Shown here: positions 1 through 5,940 of the stretch, in pieces
Numbering within the stretch: the stretch's first letter is position 1
How the letters are laid out: each line of letters begins with the position of its first letter
Assembly: GCA_028819675.1 (NCBI GenBank)
Contig: JAPPKT010000427.1
Location: 1-9,845 of the forward strand
Length of the DNA stretch: 9,845 bases
Direction of reading: 5' to 3'
Source of the DNA: Caldilineaceae bacterium
GTDB lineage: Bacteria > Chloroflexota > Anaerolineae > Caldilineales > Caldilineaceae
Made by a program: the position numbers and the translations under genes
Notes under the pieces: generated by a model
Databases searched by the model: none
What the model saw: only the letters and a program-made list of their open reading frames with translations
Told to the model about the DNA's origin: nothing

Positions 1-854
1 AGCATGAGGGGGCGGGGGGCGATGAGGCCGGCGATGTCGTCGGTGTCGAACCAGGCGTGGATGCCGGGGACAATCTGGGAGCCGCAGAAGTTGACGCGTT
101 CGAAGGCGAACCCCTTCCACGGGTTGACGTAGCCCATGATGTCGGCGGCGGCGATGCGGGGCTCGGCGGCGGCGGCGAAGGTGGTCATGGTGCCGCCCTG
201 TGAAAGGCCCATCATGCCGATGCGCCTGGGATCGACCTCGGGGCGGGTCTCGAGGTAGTCGATGCAGCATTTCATGTCCCAGATGTTGAGCATCAGGGGC
301 CAGCGGTCGAGCATGGTGCCGCGAATGTAGTTGACGTTGCAGGGGTCGCGGCCGGGGAAGGGGTTGCGGCCGTCGCGGCGTTCGCCGAAGCCGCGCAGGT
401 CGGGTGAAATCGTCAGGTAGCCGGCCTTTGCCATCTGGAAGCCGTAGTCGTAGTTGTGCAGCTCGATGTTGGCGCTCAATTCGTCGGAGGAGCGGATGCC
501 GGCGACGGGATCTTTGCCGAAGGGGCCGTGTCCGTGCGAGCAGAGGATGGCGGCGTTGGTGCCGTCGGCGGCCATTGTTTTGGGGCGCAGGACCTGGCAG
601 GGCACGCTCATGAAGGGTTCGGAGTTGAATACGACGCGTTCGCGGATGAGGCCGTCGTCCTCGACGCTGCTCTCGACTTCGGCCTCCAACGGGACCGGGT
701 CGGGGAAAGTTCCCAATAGTTCCATGTACTTGGCATGCGCGGTCTGACGCCAGTTCTCCCAGGTCCCCTTTTGTGCGCAAAAGTGCAACTTTGGCGTGAA
801 GTTTTCGACCTGGTTTTCCCAGTATGCCTGCATTGAGAAGTTACGTGTCGCCAT
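1..854 (-). CDS. Alpha/beta hydrolase, acetyl xylan esterase/dienelactone hydrolase-like (C-terminus off the window edge)
   Basis: This frame is open from an ATG at 852-854 to the left edge, giving 284 codons with no stop, so the C-terminus is missing. The protein shows the alpha/beta hydrolase plan: a SHGHG oxyanion-type loop at residues 106-110, DLRGFGE from residue 152, then RPEVDPRRIGMMGLSQGG with the nucleophile Ser218 in the elbow. The visible part ends at APRPLML, the strand that usually precedes the catalytic Asp, so the Asp and His lie outside. This arrangement is typical of large AXE1/Abhydrolase_7-type esterases of roughly 350-400 residues. No signal peptide is visible, so it is probably cytoplasmic. 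It likely cleaves an acetyl or other ester from an imported sugar; the substrate is inference. AAGGAG at 861-866, six bases upstream, supports the start. A GC-rich hairpin abuts this site. Confidence 0.85.
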   Translation of the reverse strand, partial: MATRNFSMQAYWENQVENFTPKLHFCAQKGTWENWRQTAHAKYMELLGTFPDPVPLEAEVESSVEDDGLIRERVVFNSEPFMSVPCQVLRPKTMAADGTNAAILCSHGHGPFGKDPVAGIRSSDELSANIELHNYDYGFQMAKAGYLTISPDLRGFGERRDGRNPFPGRDPCNVNYIRGTMLDRWPLMLNIWDMKCCIDYLETRPEVDPRRIGMMGLSQGGTMTTFAAAAEPRIAAADIMGYVNPWKGFAFERVNFCGSQIVPGIHAWFDTDDIAGLIAPRPLM

Positions 855-860
855 TGTCGT

Positions 861-892
861 CTCCTTGCGCGCTGGTTGGGAGCGCGCTTTTT
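861..892 (-). repeat. GC-rich hairpin abutting the hydrolase ribosome-binding site
   Basis: GCGCGCT at 867-873 and AGCGCGC at 881-887 form a perfect 7-bp stem with a 7-base loop. On the minus-strand transcript the stem ends directly next to AAGGAG (861-866), the Shine-Dalgarno site of the hydrolase gene. It could tune translation or protect the mRNA end. Read on the plus strand it is followed by five T (888-892), which resembles a rho-independent terminator, but no plus-strand gene needs one. Confidence 0.45.
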
Positions 893-900
893 CGCTTGAC

Positions 901-906
901 ATTATA
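901..906 (-). promoter_or_regulatory. Possible -10 element (TATAAT) before the hydrolase gene
   Basis: The minus strand reads a perfect TATAAT here, overlapping the stop codon of the upstream dioxygenase gene and lying about 47 bases before the hydrolase ATG. No recognisable -35 element is found at 16-18 bases spacing. It could be a weak internal promoter giving a short leader that holds only the hairpin and ribosome site, or it could be chance. Confidence 0.2.
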
Positions 907-1684
907 CCACGGGAAACTGGCCGGAATAGCCCGAATTTGCGCCGAGTATGCCGCGAAGTTCGTCATCGCGTACGGTTTTGAGGACGTAGTCGGGGACTTC
1001 GGTGCCGGGCCAGTTGACGAACCAGTTGGGGGTGAAGCCGTAGAACATGGTGTAGCGCACGTTTTCGCTGAGGATGGGCACGCCGGCGTGGAGGAGGGTC
1101 TCGGTGAAGTGGAGGATGCTGCCGGCGGTCGCGGTGGCCTCGACGATGGGGCATTGATCCTTCAGGGTCTCGTAGGTGCCTTCGAGTCTGTGCGAGCCGT
1201 CGAGGATCATGGTCCCGCCGTCACCCGGGGAGACGTCGGTGAGGTAGGTGATGTTGTTGAGGAAGACGCAGTTGATCAGGTCGGGGTCGGAGTCGTGGGG
1301 GAAGGTGCCCCATTTGGGGCGGAGGCCGCGATGCCAGCCCATTGTGTCGGGATCGCGCAGGGGGTCGTGTTGGGTGCGGCGATCGGGGTGGGGGCGTTTG
1401 ATCATGGCGTGACAGGTCTCGTACTTGATCTCGGCGCCCATGAGCTGGCGGTTGGCTTCGAGCACCTGGGGGATCATGAGCCACTCGCGGAAGATGGGGT
1501 CGCCGTTGACCATGCAGTCGATGTGGACGATTTCGTCGTCGTCCTTGTGGGCGAGGGGGCGTACGTAGTGGGACTGCCGTTCCAGGGCAGCCTTGTAGGC
1601 TTCGATCTGGTCCGGGCCGAGGACGTTTTCCTCCAGGACCCAACCATGGTCGGCGAAGTGGTGCAATTGATCGTGGGATAACAT
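902..1684 (-). CDS. Phytanoyl-CoA dioxygenase (PhyH)-family protein with HxG in place of HxD
   Basis: This 260-residue protein has the PhyH layout: an N-terminal 'LHHFADHGWVLEENVL' helix/strand start (residues 7-22), the metal-ligand region MGWHRGLRP (115-123), the turn PGDGGTMILDGSH (153-165), and a distal LHAG...R pair with His199 and Arg210, the latter being the usual 2-oxoglutarate-binding Arg. The family normally uses His-x-Asp plus a distal His to hold Fe(II). Here the first motif is His118-Arg119-Gly120, so the carboxylate ligand is absent. It may have altered chemistry, be inactive, or carry a base error (Gly to Asp is one base). It starts at ATG 1682-1684 with GGAGG (1691-1695) six bases upstream. 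It follows the Gfo/Idh/MocA gene by 24 bases and so is probably co-transcribed with it. The protein is soluble, and its substrate is unknown. Confidence 0.82.
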   Translation of the reverse strand: MLSHDQLHHFADHGWVLEENVLGPDQIEAYKAALERQSHYVRPLAHKDDDEIVHIDCMVNGDPIFREWLMIPQVLEANRQLMGAEIKYETCHAMIKRPHPDRRTQHDPLRDPDTMGWHRGLRPKWGTFPHDSDPDLINCVFLNNITYLTDVSPGDGGTMILDGSHRLEGTYETLKDQCPIVEATATAGSILHFTETLLHAGVPILSENVRYTMFYGFTPNWFVNWPGTEVPDYVLKTVRDDELRGILGANSGYSGQFPVV

Positions 1685-1708
1685 TGTCTTCCTCCCCCGC
1701 TTTTCGTC

Positions 1709-2740
1709 TCAGAACCAGTGCGGTGACTGCGGCTTTTTCGTGCGGATCGACTCGAGCGCGGCGGCGCAGACTGACACGATATTGGCGCCCCAGCTGGCCG
1801 GGATGGGATTGCTGATTTTGCCGTCGAGGAGGTCCAGGTAGTCGATCACCGAGCGGCCCCAACCGTGACCGCCGACTATCTCGTCGGCAGATGCCTCTTC
1901 GATGTCGGCGGGGTCGTGGTCGCGGCGGTAATGTTTGCCCTTCCAAAGGGTGCCTTCGGTGCCGTAGACGGCGAGGAAGCCGCCGCCCATGCCCTCGCCC
2001 ATGCCGTGACCGGAGCAGCCGCTGGTGACGTAGACCTTGCCGGCGGCACCGTTTTCGAACTGGAGGATGACGATGTAGCAGTCGTCGTCGGGGAACATGG
2101 GGACGCTCATCTTGTTGCTGTAGGCGTAGACCTCGGTGACGGGGGAATCGACGGACCAGAGAATGAGGTCGAGGGGATGGCAGCCTCCGCCGAGGAGGAT
2201 GTTCTGAGGGTTACGCTTGTCGATGCGCCAGGGCGTGTGATGCGCGCCTTCGGGGGCATAGTGGCTCCACATGTCGTGGATGTAGTCGCCCTGGACGAAG
2301 AATACGTCGCCGACCTGGCCTGATTGGGCCATCAGCGCCATCTCGTGCCAGGGGTACATGTAGCGCATGGTCTGGTCGGTCATGACGTGGGTGCCGCTTA
2401 GTCTTTCGGCGTCGAGGATGCGCTGGCAGTCTTCGACCGTGGTTGCCAGGGGCTTTTCGACGAGGGCGTGGCAGCCCTGTTCCAGGGCCATGACGGTCTG
2501 ATCGGCGTGCAGGTGGTCGGGGCCGGCGACGACGACGACGTCGGGCTGGGTTTCGCGCAGGAGCTGGGCGTAGTCGGCGCCGAGGGCGGCCTGCGGGTAG
2601 AGGTCTTTCATTCTGTCGAGCATGTGCTGTTGGGGATCGACGACGCCGGCTATTTCGCCGCGTCCGTCGGTTGCGGCCACCTGGGCCACACTGCGTCCGG
2701 CGCTGCCGCCGCCGCTGATCAGGAATCTGTACTTGCTCAT
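1709..2740 (-). CDS. Gfo/Idh/MocA-family NAD(P)-dependent oxidoreductase
   Basis: This 343-residue soluble enzyme has the family's usual size. The N-terminal Rossmann fold starts with the dinucleotide loop ISGGGSAG (residues 8-15). DVVVVAGPDHLHAD (67-80) follows, then the signature EKP (95-97), whose Lys96 normally lies at the active site. The C-terminal half carries GGGCHPLDL (184-192), with His188 and Asp191 in the expected catalytic region. Family members oxidise, reduce or epimerise sugars and inositols; the substrate here is not readable. GAGGA about 10 bases before ATG 2738-2740 fits a start. The gene lies between two PhyH-type genes, 17 bases after one and 24 bases before the other, which suggests that the three enzymes act on a common intermediate. 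It is only distantly similar to the other Gfo/Idh/MocA gene at 8466-9494, though both carry GGxCHPxDL. Confidence 0.93.
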   Translation of the reverse strand: MSKYRFLISGGGSAGRSVAQVAATDGRGEIAGVVDPQQHMLDRMKDLYPQAALGADYAQLLRETQPDVVVVAGPDHLHADQTVMALEQGCHALVEKPLATTVEDCQRILDAERLSGTHVMTDQTMRYMYPWHEMALMAQSGQVGDVFFVQGDYIHDMWSHYAPEGAHHTPWRIDKRNPQNILLGGGCHPLDLILWSVDSPVTEVYAYSNKMSVPMFPDDDCYIVILQFENGAAGKVYVTSGCSGHGMGEGMGGGFLAVYGTEGTLWKGKHYRRDHDPADIEEASADEIVGGHGWGRSVIDYLDLLDGKISNPIPASWGANIVSVCAAALESIRTKKPQSPHWF

Positions 2741-2757
2741 CGTTTAATTGTCCTCGC

Positions 2758-3576
2758 TTAGTCGTCGGACGCGGGAATGTTTTCGGGATCGAGGAAGGCG
2801 ACATCGCTTTCGTCGTCTTCGAATCTCTTCATTCCAACCTCTTTGATGGCGGTGTCTGCCACTTTTTCGAGCGGCGTGTAGCTGGGGTGATGCGCCTCTC
2901 GGTAGGGGTTGTTGCGGGCGGCGTTGTAGCAGCAGATCAGGGACCAGCGCGGGTTGCTCGAGCGGTTCTGGTCGGAGCGGTGGAGGATGTTGCAGTGGAA
3001 GAAGAGGGCGTCGCCGGGCTCGGCCTCGCAGTGGACGAGCTCGAGGCGTTTTTCGGCTTCGAGGACGCGTTCCAGCTCGGCGCCGGCCTGCTGGCCGGTC
3101 TCGACGTGGTTGATGCGGCCCATGTGGTGGGAGCCTTTGAGCACCTGCATACAGCCGTTTTCGCGCGTGGCGGGGTCTACGGCGATGGAGACGCTCGACA
3201 TGAGCGGATAGAGGACGTAGTTGTCGTACCAGTAGCCGTAGTCCTGGTGCCAGGCCCAGGCGCCGCCGACCTCTGGGTCTTTGAGGATCATTTTGGAGTG
3301 GTAGTGGTAGACTTCGCCGCCGAGGAGCTGCTCCATGGCGTTGACGACGCGGTTGCAGCGGGCGTACATGCCGTAGATGCCGTTGCCGGGGTGGTTCCAG
3401 AGCGTGAGTCGGACGGTTCCGCCTTCGCCGTCCTCGCGGCCGAAGGATTTCTGGTCCATCTGGCGGTCGGCGATGGCTGTGCGGCGCAGGAGTTCTATCT
3501 CTTCGGCGTCGAAGAACGATTTGACGATCAGGTAGCCGTCGTCGTGATAGGCCTTGATTTGTTCTTGTGTGAGCAT
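2758..3576 (-). CDS. Phytanoyl-CoA dioxygenase (PhyH)-family Fe(II)/2-oxoglutarate oxygenase
   Basis: This 272-residue protein has a complete PhyH active site. The N-terminus YHDDGYLIVKSFFD (10-23) is typical. WAWHQDYGYW (107-116) gives the iron ligands His110 and Asp112, NGCMQVLKGSHHMGR (140-154) is the usual turn, and ILHRSDQNRSSNPR (197-210) supplies the distal His199 and the 2-oxoglutarate-binding Arg210. GSHHMGRINH resembles the ectoine-hydroxylase/PhyH branch, but the substrate is not assignable. Such enzymes couple O2 and 2-oxoglutarate to hydroxylation, sometimes leading to demethylation. The start ATG 3574-3576 has AAGGAA (3583-3588) six bases upstream, and the TAA stop is 17 bases before the next gene. 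It is the canonical partner of the HxG variant at 902-1684, with His199 and Arg210 at the same residue numbers. Confidence 0.92.
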   Translation of the reverse strand: MLTQEQIKAYHDDGYLIVKSFFDAEEIELLRRTAIADRQMDQKSFGREDGEGGTVRLTLWNHPGNGIYGMYARCNRVVNAMEQLLGGEVYHYHSKMILKDPEVGGAWAWHQDYGYWYDNYVLYPLMSSVSIAVDPATRENGCMQVLKGSHHMGRINHVETGQQAGAELERVLEAEKRLELVHCEAEPGDALFFHCNILHRSDQNRSSNPRWSLICCYNAARNNPYREAHHPSYTPLEKVADTAIKEVGMKRFEDDESDVAFLDPENIPASDD

Positions 3577-3596
3577 GATGTTTTCCTTCTATTCAA

Positions 3597-3621
3597 GCAG
3601 TGTCGGGCATGAGCCGACTGC
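3597..3621 (-). repeat. Short imperfect hairpin between the GNAT and PhyH genes
   Basis: GTCGG (3602-3606) pairs with CCGAC (3614-3618), and outside a two-base bulge GCA (3597-3599) pairs with TGC (3619-3621). The hairpin sits in the 75-base spacer and has no following T run on the minus strand, so it is not a convincing terminator. Nothing else recognisable is seen in this spacer apart from the PhyH ribosome site. Confidence 0.3.
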
Positions 3622-3651
3622 GATTGATGAGAGTCTGTGCTAGGGACAGAA

Positions 3652-4335
3652 TCAGAGTTTCTTTTCCATCTCGACCACCGTCAATGATTCTTCCTCAAGC
3701 TCCTCCTCTTTGCGGGATATCTCCCTGAACCCCTGTTTTCGATAAAACGACAGCCCTTTTTCGTTCTGTTCCTCTACCTCCAGGCGCAGAGTCTCTGTCC
3801 CCGGGAATGCAGCTACGCAGGCCTCCATCAACCTGGAGCCGATGCCCTGGCGCTGGTGGCCGGGCAGGACATAGAGGCGTGCAATGTATACGACTTCTTC
3901 GCTTGGCCGGCCCGCCGTCACTAGCCCAACGACTTTGCCCTGCTCGTCTTTCGCGACGTTGAAAAAGACGCGCTCATTCTCGATTTCGGCGGCGAGAGTT
4001 TCCGGGTTGTGCCAGAGCGAGGTTATTTTCTGGATCACCTCTAAAGGCAGGAACGGCCTGTAAGCGTCGATCCAAGTCTCGCTGAGAACCTGCTTGATCT
4101 CCCGTACCTCTTCGACTTCGGCTGGCTGGATTGTCAAAGTCTCGACCTCTGTTTCGCCAGGGGGAATTACCGGCATCGACAGTTCCTCTTCGTCATAAAT
4201 GTCCATTTCAGGCGCGTTCCAGTCTTCGGCGAAAGTCGCGAAGCCTGCACGCAATTCGGCAGCCAGACTCTCGTCGATCCCCTGCTCACGTAGATCGATG
4301 CGGCCTGAATTCAAAGTCACTGGATTCTTGGGCAA
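3652..4335 (-). CDS. GNAT-family N-acetyltransferase with an antitoxin-like N-terminal extension
   Basis: The 227-residue frame has two parts. From about residue 65 to the end it is a GNAT domain: YIARLYVLPGHQRQGIGSRL (150-169) holds the acetyl-CoA loop with the Q/R-x-x-G-x-G pattern (161-166), and LSFYRKQGF (195-203) is the usual motif B. Residues 21-52, containing LRAGFATFAEDW..PEMDIYDEE, resemble from memory small antitoxin-type proteins of Chloroflexota and cyanobacteria, not a GNAT. The listed start is TTG (4333-4335), with AAGGAG 12 bases upstream. An internal ATG at 4174-4176 (Met54) has GAGGAA six bases upstream and would give a plain GNAT of 174 residues. A hand count gives about 56% G+C, against 68-70% in samples of the neighbouring genes. 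It may therefore be a later insertion between the other GNAT gene and the PhyH gene. The acceptor substrate is unknown. Confidence 0.8.
   Translation of the reverse strand: MPKNPVTLNSGRIDLREQGIDESLAAELRAGFATFAEDWNAPEMDIYDEEELSMPVIPPGETEVETLTIQPAEVEEVREIKQVLSETWIDAYRPFLPLEVIQKITSLWHNPETLAAEIENERVFFNVAKDEQGKVVGLVTAGRPSEEVVYIARLYVLPGHQRQGIGSRLMEACVAAFPGTETLRLEVEEQNEKGLSFYRKQGFREISRKEEELEEESLTVVEMEKKL
4174..4188 (-). promoter_or_regulatory. Internal ribosome site and alternative ATG in the GNAT gene
   Basis: GAGGAA at 4183-4188 lies six bases before the in-frame ATG at 4174-4176. It is better spaced than the AAGGAG (4348-4353) placed 12 bases before the TTG at 4333-4335. Translation could start here and give the acetyltransferase domain alone, with or without the longer product. 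Confidence 0.35.
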
Positions 4336-4368
4336 TTTCGTCGGTCGCTCCTTGAAGAGACGCTATTC

Positions 4369-4956
4369 TCAGACAGGATTCGGGTGGCCTTCGGGCCACT
4401 GTTCGGGGGTGAAGGGCCAGTTGAGATTGTCGCAGACGTCTTTCCAGCGTTCTTCCATGTCGGGCAGGTAGAGGAGGGGGATCCAGCCGAGGCGCAGGTA
4501 GATGCTGAGGGCGGGCAGGCGCCAGTCGTCGGTGTTGAGGAAGATGTTCTTGTAGCCTCCCTCGAGCAGGCGGCGCATGACGGCCGCGCAGACGGCCATA
4601 CCCAACCCCTTGCCCTTGTGTTCGGGATCGCCTGCGACCCAGCCCAGTTCACCGCCGAAGGGGTGGATGTCCTGGGGCCTGTGGTTGGCCATGGCGGAGG
4701 CGACGATCTTGCCGCTGGCGCGATGCTCGATGAGGAACCAGCCGCCGGGCAGGATGTGCGACAGCCAGGGCTCCAGCATTTCGTAGTTCCAGCGAGTGAA
4801 GCCGGCCAAGTCCATAACTTCGTACCAGCCCTCTTCGTCGCCGGGTTTGTAGGTGCGGAGGGTGTAGCCGATGGGGACGTGGACGGCGGGCGGCGAGCCG
4901 AGCAGCTGCTCGGGCCAGATCATTTTGAGCTGTTCCTTCTTTCTTTCCTCGCTCAT
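4369..4956 (-). CDS. GNAT-family N-acetyltransferase
   Basis: This 195-residue soluble protein has a single GNAT domain. GYTLRTYKPGDEEGWYEVMDLAG, residues 30-52, is the first strand and helix. GGELGWVAGDPEHKGKGLGM (101-120) holds the acetyl-CoA-binding loop, with Lys114, Gly117 and Gly119 in the Q/R-x-x-G-x-G/A pattern. NTDDWRLPALSIYLRLGWIP (141-160) is the C-terminal motif B seen in this family. The start ATG 4954-4956 lies five bases after the stop of the permease gene, and its AAAGGA site (4965-4970) lies inside the last codons of that gene, so translation is probably coupled. The close link to a sugar importer suggests acetylation of an imported amino sugar or related molecule, but this is inference. 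It shares little visible similarity with the following GNAT beyond the fold motifs. Confidence 0.88.
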   Translation of the reverse strand: MSEERKKEQLKMIWPEQLLGSPPAVHVPIGYTLRTYKPGDEEGWYEVMDLAGFTRWNYEMLEPWLSHILPGGWFLIEHRASGKIVASAMANHRPQDIHPFGGELGWVAGDPEHKGKGLGMAVCAAVMRRLLEGGYKNIFLNTDDWRLPALSIYLRLGWIPLLYLPDMEERWKDVCDNLNWPFTPEQWPEGHPNPV

Positions 4957-4961
4957 GCTAT

Positions 4962-5852
4962 TTATCCTTTGATTCCTGTAATCACAATCCCCTGCAGGAA
5001 GGTGCGCTGGGTGACGAAGAAGATGGCGATTGGCACCAGTGTCGAGACGACGGTCATGGCCATCAGGTACTGGATGTCGACCTCCGTGCGCCCTTTGAAG
5101 CGGCTCAGCCCCAGGGTGATGGTGAATAGCTGGGGCGAGTTGATATAGATCAGCGGTGCGAAGAAGTCATTCCAACTATAGGTGAACTGGTAGATGGCGA
5201 CAACAATCAGCGCGGGCCGCACCTGGAAGAGGAGGATGCGCCAGAAGACGGCGAAGCGGCTGCAGCCGTCGATGAGGGCGGCGTCGTCGAGCTCGCGGGG
5301 GATGGTGAGGAAGAACTGGCGGAGGAGGAAGATGCTGAAGGCGTCGCCGAAGAAAAGGGGCACGACGAGCGGCTTGAAGGTATTGACCCACTCCAGCCAG
5401 CTGAAGATCATGAAGAGCGGGATCAGGGTAACCTGCATGGGCAGCATCATGGTGCTCAGGACGATGACGAAGAGGGTTGTGCGGCCGGGGAACTGGATGC
5501 GTGAGAAGGCGAAGGCCGCAATTGAGCAGGAGAAGAGAACGGCTACGACGTTGAGGGAGGCGACGAAGGCGGTGTTGGAGAAGAAGGTGATGAAGTCGCC
5601 CTTGAGCCAGGCCTCGACGTAGTTGGCCCAGCGGTAGGTTGGCGGGATCCAGACCGGCGGGATTTTCCAGATCAGGCTCTGCTCTTTGCCTGCTGTGAGC
5701 AGCATCCATACCCAGGGTGTGAGAAAGAGGGCCGCGCCGGGCAGCACCAGTATCCACAGCCAGACCTGGTGAATCACGGAGCGCCACAGCGGCCCGGCTG
5801 GGCGGGTGTAGCTGAACCTTTTCTGCTCTACGAAGACGTTTTCGGTACGCAT
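4962..5852 (-). CDS. Carbohydrate ABC transporter permease, MalG-like
   Basis: This 296-residue inner-membrane protein has the usual size and about six hydrophobic segments: around residues 31-53, 97-117, 126-150, 161-180, 212-236 and 263-283. The cytoplasmic EAA loop that docks the ATPase is LDDAALIDGCSRFAVFWRI (188-206), with Gly197 conserved. It ends in the typical VTQRTFLQGIVITGIKG pattern of MalG/LacG-type (CUT1) permeases. It should pair with the permease at 5941-6864 and the binding protein at 6950-8374. The ATG at 5850-5852 has no Shine-Dalgarno site; the transcript just upstream is A-rich and then pyrimidine-rich (CTCCTC), and a 15-bp hairpin lies farther upstream. Its stop codon is coupled to the next gene's start. 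Confidence 0.93.
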   Translation of the reverse strand: MRTENVFVEQKRFSYTRPAGPLWRSVIHQVWLWILVLPGAALFLTPWVWMLLTAGKEQSLIWKIPPVWIPPTYRWANYVEAWLKGDFITFFSNTAFVASLNVVAVLFSCSIAAFAFSRIQFPGRTTLFVIVLSTMMLPMQVTLIPLFMIFSWLEWVNTFKPLVVPLFFGDAFSIFLLRQFFLTIPRELDDAALIDGCSRFAVFWRILLFQVRPALIVVAIYQFTYSWNDFFAPLIYINSPQLFTITLGLSRFKGRTEVDIQYLMAMTVVSTLVPIAIFFVTQRTFLQGIVITGIKG

Positions 5853-5861
5853 TGTTTTTTT

Positions 5862-5920
5862 GAGGAGAGAGGAGGGAAGAGAGAGGAGAGAGGAGAGAGA
5901 GAAAATCTCTCCTCTCTCCT
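5862..5920. repeat. Homopurine/homopyrimidine tract with a 15-bp perfect inverted repeat
   Basis: Bases 5862-5905 are 44 consecutive purines on the plus strand, followed by 15 pyrimidines (5906-5920). AGGAGAGAGGAGAGA (5884-5898) and its exact complement (5906-5920) form a 15-bp stem around a 7-base loop. It fills most of the 88-base spacer between the two permease genes. In the mRNA it would form a stable hairpin 20 bases after the first permease's stop, and the downstream pyrimidine run lies just before the second permease's ATG. There is no U run directly after the stem, so it is not a classic terminator. Slippage of the GA repeats is possible. Confidence 0.7.
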
Positions 5921-5940
5921 GTGTAGACCCCCCATGACCG

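Noticed and set aside
867..892. Rho-independent terminator on the plus strand
   Set aside because: The stem and T5 fit the pattern, but no plus-strand gene lies upstream, and on the transcribed minus strand there is no U run after the stem.
896..901. TTGACA promoter -35 on the plus strand
   Set aside because: It is a perfect hexamer, but no -10 element lies 16-18 bases downstream, and no plus-strand gene follows.
824..1681. 285-codon open frame on the plus strand
   Set aside because: It is the antisense shadow of the PhyH-like gene at 902-1684; its product is Val/Gly/Asp-rich with no domain motif.
2887..3612. 241-codon open frame on the plus strand
   Set aside because: It is antisense to the PhyH gene with intact active-site residues; its Val/Ala/Gly-rich product has no recognisable motif.
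4384..5148. 254-codon open frame on the plus strand
   Set aside because: It spans the antisense of two real genes (a GNAT and a permease), which a true gene would be unlikely to do, and shows no family features.
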